From Clostridia bacterium (lineage in GTDB: Bacteria > Bacillota > Clostridia > Oscillospirales > CAG-272), in NCBI GenBank assembly GCA_017536475.1, contig JAFXHH010000006.1, positions 1 through 40,616 on the forward strand: a stretch of 40,616 nt of DNA. Reading direction: 5' to 3'. Below are positions 30,848 through 38,633 of the stretch, piece by piece. A program made the position numbers and the translations under genes. Below the pieces are notes generated by a model that was not told the origin of the DNA, searched no databases, and was given only the letters and a program-made list of their open reading frames with translations. The number at the start of each line of letters is the position of its first letter. Within the stretch, counting starts at the first letter, position 1.

Positions 30848-31921
30848 ATGGAAAAGATGAAGGTCGGCGTCGTTGGCGCCACGGGTATGGTAGGTCAGAG
30901 ATTCCTCTCTCTGCTTGCAGATCACCCTTATTTTGAAGTTATCAAGCTTGCTGCTTCTAAAAACAGCGCAGGCAAGACCTATGCAGAGGCTCTCGGAGGA
31001 CGCTGGAAGCTTGCTACTCCCATGCCCGAGAAATATGCGGATATGGTCGTTATTGACGCGGAAAACATCGACGAGATGAAGGATTGTCAGTTCGTTTTCT
31101 GCGCGGTAAATATGAAAAAGGACGAGATCAAGGCACTCGAAGAAAAATACGCAAAGGCAGAGATTCCCGTTGTTTCCAACAACTCGGCTCACCGTTGGAC
31201 TCCCGACGTGCCCATGGTCATTCCCGAGATAAACCCCGAGCATCTTGAGGTCATTAAGGCGCAAAGAGAGAGACTTGGAACAAAGCGCGGATTTATCGCC
31301 GTTAAGCCCAACTGCTCTATTCAGGCTTACGTTCCCGAGCTGACTCCCCTTCGCAAGTACGGCATCAAGGAGGTAGTTGCGACCACTTATCAGGCAATTT
31401 CGGGTGCGGGCAAGACCTTTAACGAGTGGCCCGAGATGATCGACAACGTCATTCCCTACATCGGCGGCGAGGAAGAAAAGAGCGAGCAGGAGCCCCTGCG
31501 CGTTTGGGGCAAGGTCGAAAACGGCGAGATCGTCAAGGCTGACGGCCCTGTGATCACCACCCAGTGCATTCGCGTTCCCGTTACCGACGGTCACACGGCG
31601 GCGGTCTTTGTAAAGTTTGAAAACAAGCCCACCAAGGAGCAGATCCTTGAGGATTGGAAGAACTTTAAGGGACTTCCCCAGGAGCTTGGTCTTCCCAGCG
31701 CTCCCGCGCAGTTCGTTACTTATTTTGAGGAGGACAATCGTCCTCAGGCAAAGCTCGACCGCGACATTTACGGTGGTATGGGCGTAACTGCAGGCAGACT
31801 TCGCGAGGACGTTATCTACGACTATAAATTCGTCGGTCTTTCGCACAACACCCTTCGTGGCGCGGCAGGCGGCGCGGTGCTTATCGCAGAGCTGCTTTAC
31901 AGACTCGGTTATTTTGATTAA
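30848..31921 (+). CDS. asd: Aspartate-semialdehyde dehydrogenase
   Basis: Asd reduces aspartyl phosphate to aspartate semialdehyde, a branch point to lysine/diaminopimelate, threonine and methionine. The protein starts with the NADP-binding KVGVVGATGMVGQRFLSLL and has the catalytic Cys156 in KPNCSIQAY, and GAGKTFNEWPEMIDN further on. Its length (357 residues) and the NCSIQ motif place it in the group of Asd enzymes that includes archaeal and fungal forms rather than the classic E. coli/Bacillus type. Two ATGs exist; the one at 30848 is 6 nt after GGAG and gives MEKMKVGVVG, while 30836 is too near the GGCGG arm. The leader carries the GGCGGCGGAATGGAG motif seen before recA and the sigma gene. 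Confidence 0.93.
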   Translation: MEKMKVGVVGATGMVGQRFLSLLADHPYFEVIKLAASKNSAGKTYAEALGGRWKLATPMPEKYADMVVIDAENIDEMKDCQFVFCAVNMKKDEIKALEEKYAKAEIPVVSNNSAHRWTPDVPMVIPEINPEHLEVIKAQRERLGTKRGFIAVKPNCSIQAYVPELTPLRKYGIKEVVATTYQAISGAGKTFNEWPEMIDNVIPYIGGEEEKSEQEPLRVWGKVENGEIVKADGPVITTQCIRVPVTDGHTAAVFVKFENKPTKEQILEDWKNFKGLPQELGLPSAPAQFVTYFEEDNRPQAKLDRDIYGGMGVTAGRLREDVIYDYKFVGLSHNTLRGAAGGAVLIAELLYRLGYFD

Positions 31922-31934
31922 GTATATATAGATT

Positions 31935-32020
31935 GCAGGGGGAGGAAACCATTTTTTAGAAAAATAGGTTTCCTCCCCCTGCACCCTCACCTTCCAAAAA
32001 ACTTTTAAAAAATGGGGGAA
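31935..32020. repeat. Inverted-repeat element, copy B (related copy at 14116-14202)
   Basis: Perfect 16-bp arms, 31935-31950 and 31967-31982 (GCAGGGGGAGGAAACC and its complement), with an AT-rich loop that can also pair. They are followed by GCACCC, CCTTCC, AAAAAACTTTT and AAAATGGGGGAA, the same order as copy A read on the other strand. It lies 13 nt after the asd stop. Confidence 0.75.
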
Positions 32021-32051
32021 TTTATGGTGACGCAATCTGCGTTGCCGTTTT

Positions 32052-33077
32052 TTATTTATTAGCGCTCTTTTTAATTATAGTATATTTACCATCTCCGATA
32101 AATTCGAAGGTGTCGGCATCGAGGTCGTAAATTATCTCGGCGACGGTGTCGAGCGACTCACAAAAGACCGAAAAATGCTTGGTGACAAGGTAGCCAAGAA
32201 CCGCCATTCTTCCCTTTCTCGCGATCTCGACGGGCTTTGGGTGATTTTCTCTGTTTTCCTTCGAGAGTCGGTCGATAAGCTGCATATCGGCTTCGGTTGC
32301 GTTCTGCCAATGCTCAAAGCCTCCGATGCCGCGAAGCTCGGTGTATTTAACAAGTTCGGTCTTGCCCTGTCTTTCGACCTCCTTCATATAATTTCTCGCG
32401 TGATACACGGGCACGCGCTCGTCGGTCTCGCCGTGGATTATGACCATTGGCGAGCAGAGATTTTTAACTCCGTAAATACCGCTTCGCGAGGCATAAGCCT
32501 CGTTATAAGAGTCCTTCTCTCCGCGCTCTCCTATCCAAACGGAAAGCTCGTCCTGAAATTCGCCGATCGGGTCGTTATCATACCAGACCGCATAGTCGGA
32601 CGGACCGCACATACTCGTGATAGCGGCAAAATAGTCGGGAAATTTTGCGGCGAGCGCATAGGCATTTCCGCCGCCTCCGCTTCCGCCCTCAAAATAGACG
32701 ACCTCGGGGTCGGATATATATTCGGCGTAATGCTTCTTGACGTATTCGCAGGCGTCTATAACGTCGTAGATCTCAAAACCGTTGCAATCCGCCTTGCCGT
32801 CCGAGAGCGCCCTGCCGCGCATATCTACGTGGACGGCAAGACAGCTTGACGCTCCCGTAACACTCTCGACGCTATGGCTCGGTATGCTCATGTGCCAGCC
32901 GTGAGTTGTGACGAAAATATGTGTGGGCTTGTCGGGCTTATAGACCATCATAGCGAGCTCGATACCCGGAGTTACGCTCGAAGGGTAATAAATGAGGTCG
33001 CAATATTTCGAATACCTGCTCTGTCGCTCGCTTGTCTTCTCTCTTCTTTCTATATCTTCAAAAATGCTTTTTTCCAT
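32052..33077 (-). CDS. Alpha/beta hydrolase (prolyl-oligopeptidase/dienelactone-hydrolase-like)
   Basis: A 341-residue cytoplasmic serine hydrolase. It has HIFVTTHGWHM (oxyanion side), the nucleophile elbow GGSGGG with Ser133, an aspartate in IIHGETDERVP and a histidine in GIGGFEHW, the order of a catalytic triad in the S9/DLH fold. The start at 33077 has no ribosome-binding site next to it: an AAAAGGAG lies upstream of a 9-11-bp hairpin (33081-33111), and folding of that hairpin would bring it to a normal distance. It follows the CNNM/CBS gene with a 57-nt gap and is probably in the same transcript. Substrate unknown; an ester or short peptide is plausible. Confidence 0.8.
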   Translation of the reverse strand: MEKSIFEDIERREKTSERQSRYSKYCDLIYYPSSVTPGIELAMMVYKPDKPTHIFVTTHGWHMSIPSHSVESVTGASSCLAVHVDMRGRALSDGKADCNGFEIYDVIDACEYVKKHYAEYISDPEVVYFEGGSGGGGNAYALAAKFPDYFAAITSMCGPSDYAVWYDNDPIGEFQDELSVWIGERGEKDSYNEAYASRSGIYGVKNLCSPMVIIHGETDERVPVYHARNYMKEVERQGKTELVKYTELRGIGGFEHWQNATEADMQLIDRLSKENRENHPKPVEIARKGRMAVLGYLVTKHFSVFCESLDTVAEIIYDLDADTFEFIGDGKYTIIKKSANK

Positions 33078-33080
33078 AAT

Positions 33081-33111
33081 ATTAAAATGGGGAAAACCCT
33101 TTAAAAGTTTT
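33081..33111 (-). promoter_or_regulatory. Hairpin between ribosome-binding site and start codon
   Basis: ATGGGGAAAAC and GTTTTCCCCAT form an 11-bp stem with a 9-nt loop on the minus strand, between AAAAGGAG and the start codon of the hydrolase gene. ATG in its left arm opens an 11-codon reading frame. Confidence 0.6.
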
Positions 33112-33134
33112 CCCCATACTCCTTTTCACAAAGA

Positions 33135-34574
33135 TCAATCCTCGGATTCGGACTCGTCGTCATCGTCCTTATCCTTGAGCTTCTTTTTCTTTTTCTTGTC
33201 CTCGTCGTCATCGTCCTCATCCTCGTCGTCATCGTCGTCTGCTACGCGCTCCTTGACGGTAACAACAGTCGATTCGATGTGGTGGTCGACCACGGACTCG
33301 GTTTTTATAATAAGATCGTCGGTTTCGGTCACGATCTCAAGACCTGTTCCGTCGTCGGGAACCTCTCCGAGAAGTCCGAAAATGTATCCTCCGAAGGTAT
33401 CACATTCCTCGGTGTCGAATTCGACTCCGAGCGCCTCGGTGACCTTTTCAAGCGACGCAGAGCCGAGTATATTCCACTCGTTTTCACCGACGTTGACTAT
33501 CTCCTCGACCTTGACGTCTTCCTTGTCACCCATATCTCCCACGAGCAGCTCAAGCAGGTCGTGGATCGTGATAACTCCACTCGTTCCGCCGTATTCGTCG
33601 ACGACGACCGCGAAGTAGGTTCTCGATTCCTTCATATTGGTGAAAAGCACGTCTGCCTTCATGTTTTCGGGCACGAAATAAGGCTTTTCCGCCGCCTTTG
33701 CGATCGCATCCTCGATGCTTTCGCACTCTGCACGGAAGAATTTTTTGATATTCAGAACGCCCACGATATCGTCGGCATCCTCACCGCAGATGGGGTAAAA
33801 TCCGTGTCTTGACTGAATGATCTTCTCTCTCCACTCCTCGAGCGAGTCCTCTTTATAGAGCATATCGACCTCGCGTCGATGCGTGCAGACCTCGGAGATC
33901 GATATATCGTCGAACTCGAAGATGTTCTGTATCATCTCGTTCTCCATACTGTCGATGGTTCCCTTTTCACTACTGGTGTCAAGGATGATTCGGATCTCCT
34001 CCTCGCTTGCGGCCTCCTCCTCCTCGTGAGGATTGATGCCAAACATACGGAGTATTCCGTTTGTGGTCTTTGTAAGCACCCATACGAACGGAGCAAAGAT
34101 GCAGGACGTGAAGCGTATAAAGCCCGAAAGTGCAAGCGACACCTTTTCGGCATTCTTCATTGCCATTCTCTTGGGCACGAGCTCTCCGAGCACTATGCTG
34201 AAGAAGGACAGAACCAGCGTGATCACTATTACGCACGCAGGCTCGATCTGACCCGCGGTGATTCCGTGTGCCGCGATCCAATCGATCTTTACAATAAGAG
34301 CCGAAAGCGGCTCAGAGAAGGTGTCTGCAGCAAACGCAGATCCCAAAAATCCCGCGAGGGTTATTGCTACCTGTATAGTTGATAAAAATTTGGAAGAATC
34401 CTTGGTAAGCTTCTGGAGCTTTTTGGCTTTCTTTTTAGTCTTTTTGTCGCCTTCTTCCACCATTTTTTCGATCCTTGCCGAATTTATCGACAAGAACGCA
34501 GTTTCAGCGCATGCGAATATCGCATTCAACGCTATAAGACAAACCTGCAATAATAAAGGCCCTATGTAATCCAT
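33135..34574 (-). CDS. CNNM/CBS-pair membrane protein (HlyC/CorC family) with a long acidic tail
   Basis: A polytopic membrane protein linked to magnesium or other divalent-cation efflux and homeostasis in characterised relatives. From the ATG at 34574 (AGGAGA 10 nt upstream), the 479-residue protein has the CNNM (DUF21) domain (about 1-195, with AETAFLSINSARIEKM, ITLAGFLGSAFAA and VLGELVPKRMA), a CBS pair (about 205-335, SRHGFYPICGEDADDIVG, YFAVVVDEYGGTSGVIT), and the CorC_HlyC domain (about 350-435, DTFGGYIFGLLGEVPDDG). The last 35 residues are almost all Asp, Glu and Lys, an unusual tail. A leader of about 225 nt precedes the gene, so RNA-based control is possible. The substrate is inferred from family. 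Confidence 0.9.
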   Translation of the reverse strand: MDYIGPLLLQVCLIALNAIFACAETAFLSINSARIEKMVEEGDKKTKKKAKKLQKLTKDSSKFLSTIQVAITLAGFLGSAFAADTFSEPLSALIVKIDWIAAHGITAGQIEPACVIVITLVLSFFSIVLGELVPKRMAMKNAEKVSLALSGFIRFTSCIFAPFVWVLTKTTNGILRMFGINPHEEEEAASEEEIRIILDTSSEKGTIDSMENEMIQNIFEFDDISISEVCTHRREVDMLYKEDSLEEWREKIIQSRHGFYPICGEDADDIVGVLNIKKFFRAECESIEDAIAKAAEKPYFVPENMKADVLFTNMKESRTYFAVVVDEYGGTSGVITIHDLLELLVGDMGDKEDVKVEEIVNVGENEWNILGSASLEKVTEALGVEFDTEECDTFGGYIFGLLGEVPDDGTGLEIVTETDDLIIKTESVVDHHIESTVVTVKERVADDDDDEDEDDDDEDKKKKKKLKDKDDDDESESED

Positions 34575-34800
34575 GATAATATGTTCTCCTGATAGTTTCA
34601 TTTATATTTTTCGAAAAAACGCAAAAAAGCACAACCTACACCGATACTCCCTATCATTTCAGGCTATATCGCTTAGGCTATGCCGCACATTTTATGAAAT
34701 ATAATGAAACGCACGTACAACAGTTAAGGCATTACACATACAAGTAGTGTCCGTACTATCGCCGTCATCCATTTCCTCTTACCTTCCTTTTTTAGTCATT
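34575..34800 (-). promoter_or_regulatory. Long 5' leader of the CNNM gene, with a possible 26-codon upstream reading frame
   Basis: The transcript from the promoter below would have about 225 nt before the start codon. It includes a 26-codon frame (MDDGDSTDTTCMCNALTVVRA..., 34768-34688) preceded by AGAGG, an ACAC/GTGT hairpin, a duplicated ATAGCC and a GATA-GGGAG-TATC hairpin followed by GTGCTTTTTTGCGTTTTTT. It did not match what I know of the M-box or yybP-ykoY (Mn) riboswitches. Confidence 0.4.
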
Positions 34801-34806
34801 TGCTAT

Positions 34807-34835
34807 ATAATATCACACGTGCGTGGAAAAGTCAA
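34807..34835 (-). promoter_or_regulatory. Promoter of the CNNM gene
   Basis: TTGACT (34835-34830), 17 nt, TATTAT (34812-34807) on the minus strand. Confidence 0.7.
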
Positions 34836-34918
34836 CGAAAAGCAGGTGTTATTAACGGTTTATTTACAGTTTGATAACAAACATTCCCCTTTTTTCGCCA
34901 TCGTGGCCGATTTATAGA

Positions 34919-34949
34919 AAAAAACCGCCTCCAAGGAGGCGGTTTTTGA
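34919..34949 (-). terminator. Terminator after the M3-like peptidase gene
   Basis: AAAAACCGCCTCC and GGAGGCGGTTTTT form a perfect 13-bp stem with an AA-loop core. Confidence 0.93.
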
Positions 34950-34955
34950 TCAAAA

Positions 34956-36755
34956 TTATTTGTTAAGAATAACAGGCATAAGCATTGCGAAGGTCTCTGC
35001 ATCGAAGGGACTTGCCAGACCCGATCTCTCAACGGCAGACATAAATGTCTCGTTCTCCTCGGTCTCCTCAATGAGAATTCTGTATATCTCTCTTGCTGCC
35101 GCCTCGTCCTCATCCGCGGTTGCAAAGAGGCTGAGCGACGATACGATCGATACCGCGTAGCTGATATAATATACGGGGTTGTTCGTTGCTACCGATCTCC
35201 AATAATTGTTGATATCAACTATATTTTCGTTGAGATATGCAATTCCTCCGTACTTCTGACAGATATCCTCCATAATAGCGTCGAAGTCTGCCGAGGTATA
35301 TCCCTCGGTGCTCTCAAGAGCGTATACTCTCTGCTCAAACTCATCGATGATAACGCAAACAACAGCCATAACCGCGAAGTTATACATGTTGTAGCCCTTG
35401 ATTACTCCGTAAACCTCAGTACTCATCTTGCTTTCGAGATACTTCAGGAACAGAAGCTCGTTAGACTGCGACTGGGTCTCCGCAAGGTCGTAGGATGATA
35501 CGTCGGAGTTGTAAAGGGACGCATAATAGTGACCCATCTCGTGTACTATCGTGGATGCGGTCTGTCCGTTCGAGCCGTACAGACAGAAGGGTGTTTCAAG
35601 ATCGTAAAGATACAGCTGGAACGCAGACTGGTGGGAATTGGGCGAATCTGCAAACAGAATGTTCTTGTTGTCAAGCATATGTCTGAAGCCCTCGTGGGTG
35701 CTTGTACCCTCGAACGAGCTTATGTAACCCTCAACGTGATTCTTGGGCATATGGTCGAACGCTCCGTACAGGAAATTATATACCGTGTTGGAGTTCATCA
35801 GGGACATATTGTAGTAGTCGTTGAGCCAGCCGTTGAGCAGTGTGTCGGCGTTAAGGAAGAAGTTTTCTCTTACAAGCTCACGGAAGGTGGCAATATCCTC
35901 ACGGTCGTAGTCTCTGCCGTAGATCTCCGCAGAGGCATAGTCGTAATAGTTATCGTAGCCGTTAAGCTCGGCGATCTTATTATTGTTCATTACGATCTCT
36001 GCGTATATTTCTGCAGCTCGGTCGTAAAATCCCGGCTCCTCAAGGCCGTTGAGCTCAACGAGCAACTCCTCGTTTCTCTGGCTGAGATCCTGAATCTCGG
36101 GCGAATAATCGAACAATTCCTTGAGGTCTTCCTCGGTCCAGTCGGCAAAGAGCTCGTCTCTTATCGGAGAGTTCTCATACACCTTCTTGCAGCACTCAAC
36201 GTAAGCATTGTACATATCACCGTATTTTTCATTTGCGTTAAGGTACTGAGTATTTGTTTCCTCAACGGTGGTGTCGTAATAATAAATCAGGGTAGCTATA
36301 CTGACCTGCGTTGCAATATGGTAGAACATATCCTCGAACTCGTCGTAGAGGGCATCGACCTGTTCGGAATCCTCGCCAAGTATTGCCTTTTCCTCAAACT
36401 CGGCAAGCTTCGCGAGAGCTTCGTCGAAATACTCATCGGTCAGAGTGTACATCTCCTTGATCTCCTTGATACTCTTGGAGATGCTTGCGCGATACTCGGA
36501 AAGCTCCTCCTCAGTTGTTTCCTCTTCCTTGGTCGTTTCCTCTTCCTTGGTCGTTTCCTCGGTTTTTTCTGTCGTTGTTTCTGCGCTCGTTTGGGTTGTG
36601 TTATCTTCGCCCGCCGTGGTTCCATCGGCAACGGTGGACTCGACGGTGGACTGCTCGGTTTCGCCCGTAGAATTACCGCCTATGTCACACGCGCTAAGGG
36701 TAATTACGATGGCAAGCAACAGAGCAAGCATTTGTAACCAGCTTCTTGTTTTCAT
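34956..36755 (-). CDS. Lipoprotein metallopeptidase, M3/oligoendopeptidase-like
   Basis: A secreted, lipid-anchored protease of 599 residues. The N-terminus is a type II signal peptide with lipobox LSAC and Cys23. A low-complexity Thr/Glu/Lys linker (about 24-85) contains a tandem repeat of TTKEEE. The catalytic part has the zinc motif HEMGH at 405-409 followed by DLAETQSQSNELLFLKYL, whose glutamates supply the third ligand, as in M3/PepF peptidases. Upstream helices fit the M3 fold. It is longer at the N-terminus than cytoplasmic PepF and its location outside the membrane is unusual for that family. It probably degrades peptides at the cell surface. A single gene with its own terminator; an AAGGAG site lies before the ATG. 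Confidence 0.85.
   Translation of the reverse strand: MKTRSWLQMLALLLAIVITLSACDIGGNSTGETEQSTVESTVADGTTAGEDNTTQTSAETTTEKTEETTKEEETTKEEETTEEELSEYRASISKSIKEIKEMYTLTDEYFDEALAKLAEFEEKAILGEDSEQVDALYDEFEDMFYHIATQVSIATLIYYYDTTVEETNTQYLNANEKYGDMYNAYVECCKKVYENSPIRDELFADWTEEDLKELFDYSPEIQDLSQRNEELLVELNGLEEPGFYDRAAEIYAEIVMNNNKIAELNGYDNYYDYASAEIYGRDYDREDIATFRELVRENFFLNADTLLNGWLNDYYNMSLMNSNTVYNFLYGAFDHMPKNHVEGYISSFEGTSTHEGFRHMLDNKNILFADSPNSHQSAFQLYLYDLETPFCLYGSNGQTASTIVHEMGHYYASLYNSDVSSYDLAETQSQSNELLFLKYLESKMSTEVYGVIKGYNMYNFAVMAVVCVIIDEFEQRVYALESTEGYTSADFDAIMEDICQKYGGIAYLNENIVDINNYWRSVATNNPVYYISYAVSIVSSLSLFATADEDEAAAREIYRILIEETEENETFMSAVERSGLASPFDAETFAMLMPVILNK
36518..36561 (-). repeat. 18-bp tandem repeat in the lipoprotein linker
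   Basis: TTTCCTCTTCCTTGGTCG occurs at 36518-36535 and 36536-36553, then partially, and encodes TTKEEE. Copy number may vary between strains. Confidence 0.85.
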
Positions 36756-36797
36756 AATTTTGGTCTCCTTTTCAGTGTTTAATATGCTTAAAATAAA

Positions 36798-37814
36798 TCA
36801 CAATTTAATGAATTCTTTAATTTCGGGCCAGACGACCTCGGGCACCCACATATGTCCCTCGGGTGTGGCAACGAGCTTGCAGTTGTCCTCTGCTCCCTCG
36901 CGAGCGTATATCTTCTTGACCGTTTCAAACGCGCGCTTGGTACCCTCAAATAAAAAGATATCGTCTTTCTCGCCGTTTACGACAAGAAGCTTTCTCGGAG
37001 CGATCAGGCAAGCAAGGTCCTCCATATCGAAATATCTGAAGGCGCTCGGAATGTAATTGCATCCGCAATGAAGCATAGCCATGATCGATTCGGTATAGGG
37101 ACAGAAGGAGCAGCCGGGGATCGCCGCCTTTATCCTCTTGTCGAGACAAGCCGCGTAAAAGCTTGCCGTACCACCGCCCGAATTGCCTGTGATACCTACT
37201 CTTTCGGTGTCGATCTGTGCAAACTCGGTCATAAGGTCAAGCGCCCTGCTTACGTCCCACGCGCGCTCGCCGATCGTGGTTCTTCCGAGCATAAACGCGT
37301 TATGTGCCTGATAGCAACAGTTGTGACCTCTGTCTGCAGGGTTGGGAGGTCTGCGCTCACCCATTGATCTCTGCTCTATGCAGAGCGCGGCAAAGCCGTT
37401 CTCTACCGCCTGAAGCGCAAACGCGGAGTTGGTTGAATACACCTCATCACCCGGATATTTTTCAAGTCCAAGGGAGATGTGCATTCCCGAGGTGTGTCCC
37501 TGCAAAGTGATCATAAGCGGGTACTTTTCTTTATTGGTATCGGGAATAAGAAGATAGCAAGGCACCATTGCGTCGATCTCGCTGTAAAATACAAAGCGTA
37601 TTCTGCGGTAGCCGTCCATATGGATATCTTCCTCAATAGTCAGCTGAGGCTCACACACGTTTTCTTCTATGAGATCTATTCCCGTAAGCTCGCGAAGCTT
37701 TGCTTCTATCTGCGCTTTCCATTCCTCATAGTCCGCGCTCTCGTTATAGGCAAGTGACGGGGTGATTTTCTTCATGAGTGTGGAGTGACACTTATCGCCG
37801 TTTATTTCGATCAT
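36798..37814 (-). CDS. Alpha/beta hydrolase, acetyl-xylan-esterase-like (abhydrolase_7 group)
   Basis: A 338-residue protein from the ATG at 37814, which follows AAAGGAGG by 7 nt. It has the conserved LQGHTSGMHISLGLE and CIEQRSMGERRPPNPADRGHNCC blocks and RAWDVSRALDLM, the nucleophile Ser212 in GNSGGG, an acidic residue in VVNGEKDDIF and His in TPEGHMWVP. This is the pattern of large alpha/beta hydrolases annotated as acetyl xylan esterase or dienelactone-like hydrolases. No signal peptide, so it acts in the cytoplasm. It lies upstream of the M3-like lipoprotein gene on the same strand with a 42-nt gap and may share its transcript. The substrate is not proven; plant-derived esters would fit the glycosidases nearby. 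Confidence 0.82.
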   Translation of the reverse strand: MIEINGDKCHSTLMKKITPSLAYNESADYEEWKAQIEAKLRELTGIDLIEENVCEPQLTIEEDIHMDGYRRIRFVFYSEIDAMVPCYLLIPDTNKEKYPLMITLQGHTSGMHISLGLEKYPGDEVYSTNSAFALQAVENGFAALCIEQRSMGERRPPNPADRGHNCCYQAHNAFMLGRTTIGERAWDVSRALDLMTEFAQIDTERVGITGNSGGGTASFYAACLDKRIKAAIPGCSFCPYTESIMAMLHCGCNYIPSAFRYFDMEDLACLIAPRKLLVVNGEKDDIFLFEGTKRAFETVKKIYAREGAEDNCKLVATPEGHMWVPEVVWPEIKEFIKL

Positions 37815-37879
37815 TTTTTGTCCTCCTTTAAGGTGCGACTTCCTTGTTGACAATGTATGAGCCGTTGTGGGTTTGTTTT

Positions 37880-38071
37880 TTAAAGCTCCTTTGCCACGTC
37901 CTGCATTCCCATCAGCACGACGAGGTCTCCGTAGCTTTTATTATACTGCGCTTGCGTTATCGCTCCGTTTGCCAGAAAGATATCGAGAGTGCGTTTCTGC
38001 TCGAGAAAAAGCTGTTTCTTTTTTTCGTCGTGCGCGGTGATTCGAGTTTGGTTTGATTCGTTTTGTTTCAT
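37880..38071 (-). CDS. Small hypothetical protein with a SHOCT-like C-terminus
   Basis: A 63-residue, hydrophilic, mostly helical protein starting MKQNESNQTR at 38071. The second half, LEQKRTLDIFLANGAITQAQYNKSYGDL, resembles the short SHOCT-like segments found at the end of many clostridial small proteins. No good ribosome-binding site precedes this ATG, and a TTG eight codons upstream is no better, so expression is uncertain. It stands alone between the esterase gene and accessory DNA. Function unknown. Confidence 0.5.
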   Translation of the reverse strand: MKQNESNQTRITAHDEKKKQLFLEQKRTLDIFLANGAITQAQYNKSYGDLVVLMGMQDVAKEL

Positions 38072-38450
38072 GATCAGAAAATAATTTGAAATCAAGTTAG
38101 TAATGCCGATTTTTGCGCAGTTTTGGTTGTTCTTCGCGCAAAAAGGACTTATGTGATTATTATATCACAGACAATACTGAATTTCAAGAGCGTTTTTACG
38201 AAAAGTTCAATAAGCACAAGAAAAAAAATAATTTTTGATAATGTCGACAACGTAATAACGGTTATGCAAAAAACACGGTGCTCGCGTATATTCGTCAAAA
38301 ACCGATATTCGCTGCCCCAATCTGCGAAAAGTATATCGTACCCAAAAGCGCACTCGTGGAGTTTCTCGTCGGGGATTTTGCCTTCGAGATTATCCACAAA
38401 TCAACGTGGCATATCAATACTATCCTAACGTTCACTAAGAAGAAATAAAG
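38072..38450. other. Gene-poor accessory stretch with a possible gene remnant
   Basis: No complete gene was found. A minus-strand frame (38149-38397) begins just after a stop codon with DNLEGKIPDEKLHE, which resembles a segment near the C-terminal end of large serine recombinases (usually DNVEGKISDERF), and then loses all likeness. This may be a decayed recombinase fragment. Confidence 0.3.
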
Positions 38451-38451
38451 C

Positions 38452-38494
38452 AAAACACAGCCTCACCATCGTGGTGGGGCTGTGCTTTTTACAA
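38452..38494. terminator. Strong orphan terminator
   Basis: CACAGCCTCACCA and TGGTGGGGCTGTG pair over 13 bp with one G-U, followed by CTTTTT. No plus-strand gene precedes it within 400 nt, so its partner gene may have been lost. Confidence 0.8.
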
Positions 38495-38523
38495 ATATAT
38501 CCCATTATTATGAGATGTTAACA

Positions 38524-38552
38524 TTGAAAATTTAGACAATTTATGCTATAAT
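38524..38552 (+). promoter_or_regulatory. Promoter of the two-TM protein gene
   Basis: TTGAAA (38524-38529), 17 nt, TATAAT (38547-38552) with an extended TG. Confidence 0.82.
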
Positions 38553-38633
38553 GAGTTATGTACGATAGATAACATCTTTTGCATGGCTATTATACATTGG
38601 TTGATGTAATATTTTTTTAGGAGCGAAAAGAAA

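Noticed and set aside
34575..34800. M-box or yybP-ykoY riboswitch before the CNNM gene
   Set aside because: A GGGAGTA occurs but at the 3' end of the leader instead of the 5' side, and the other conserved segments of either class are missing.
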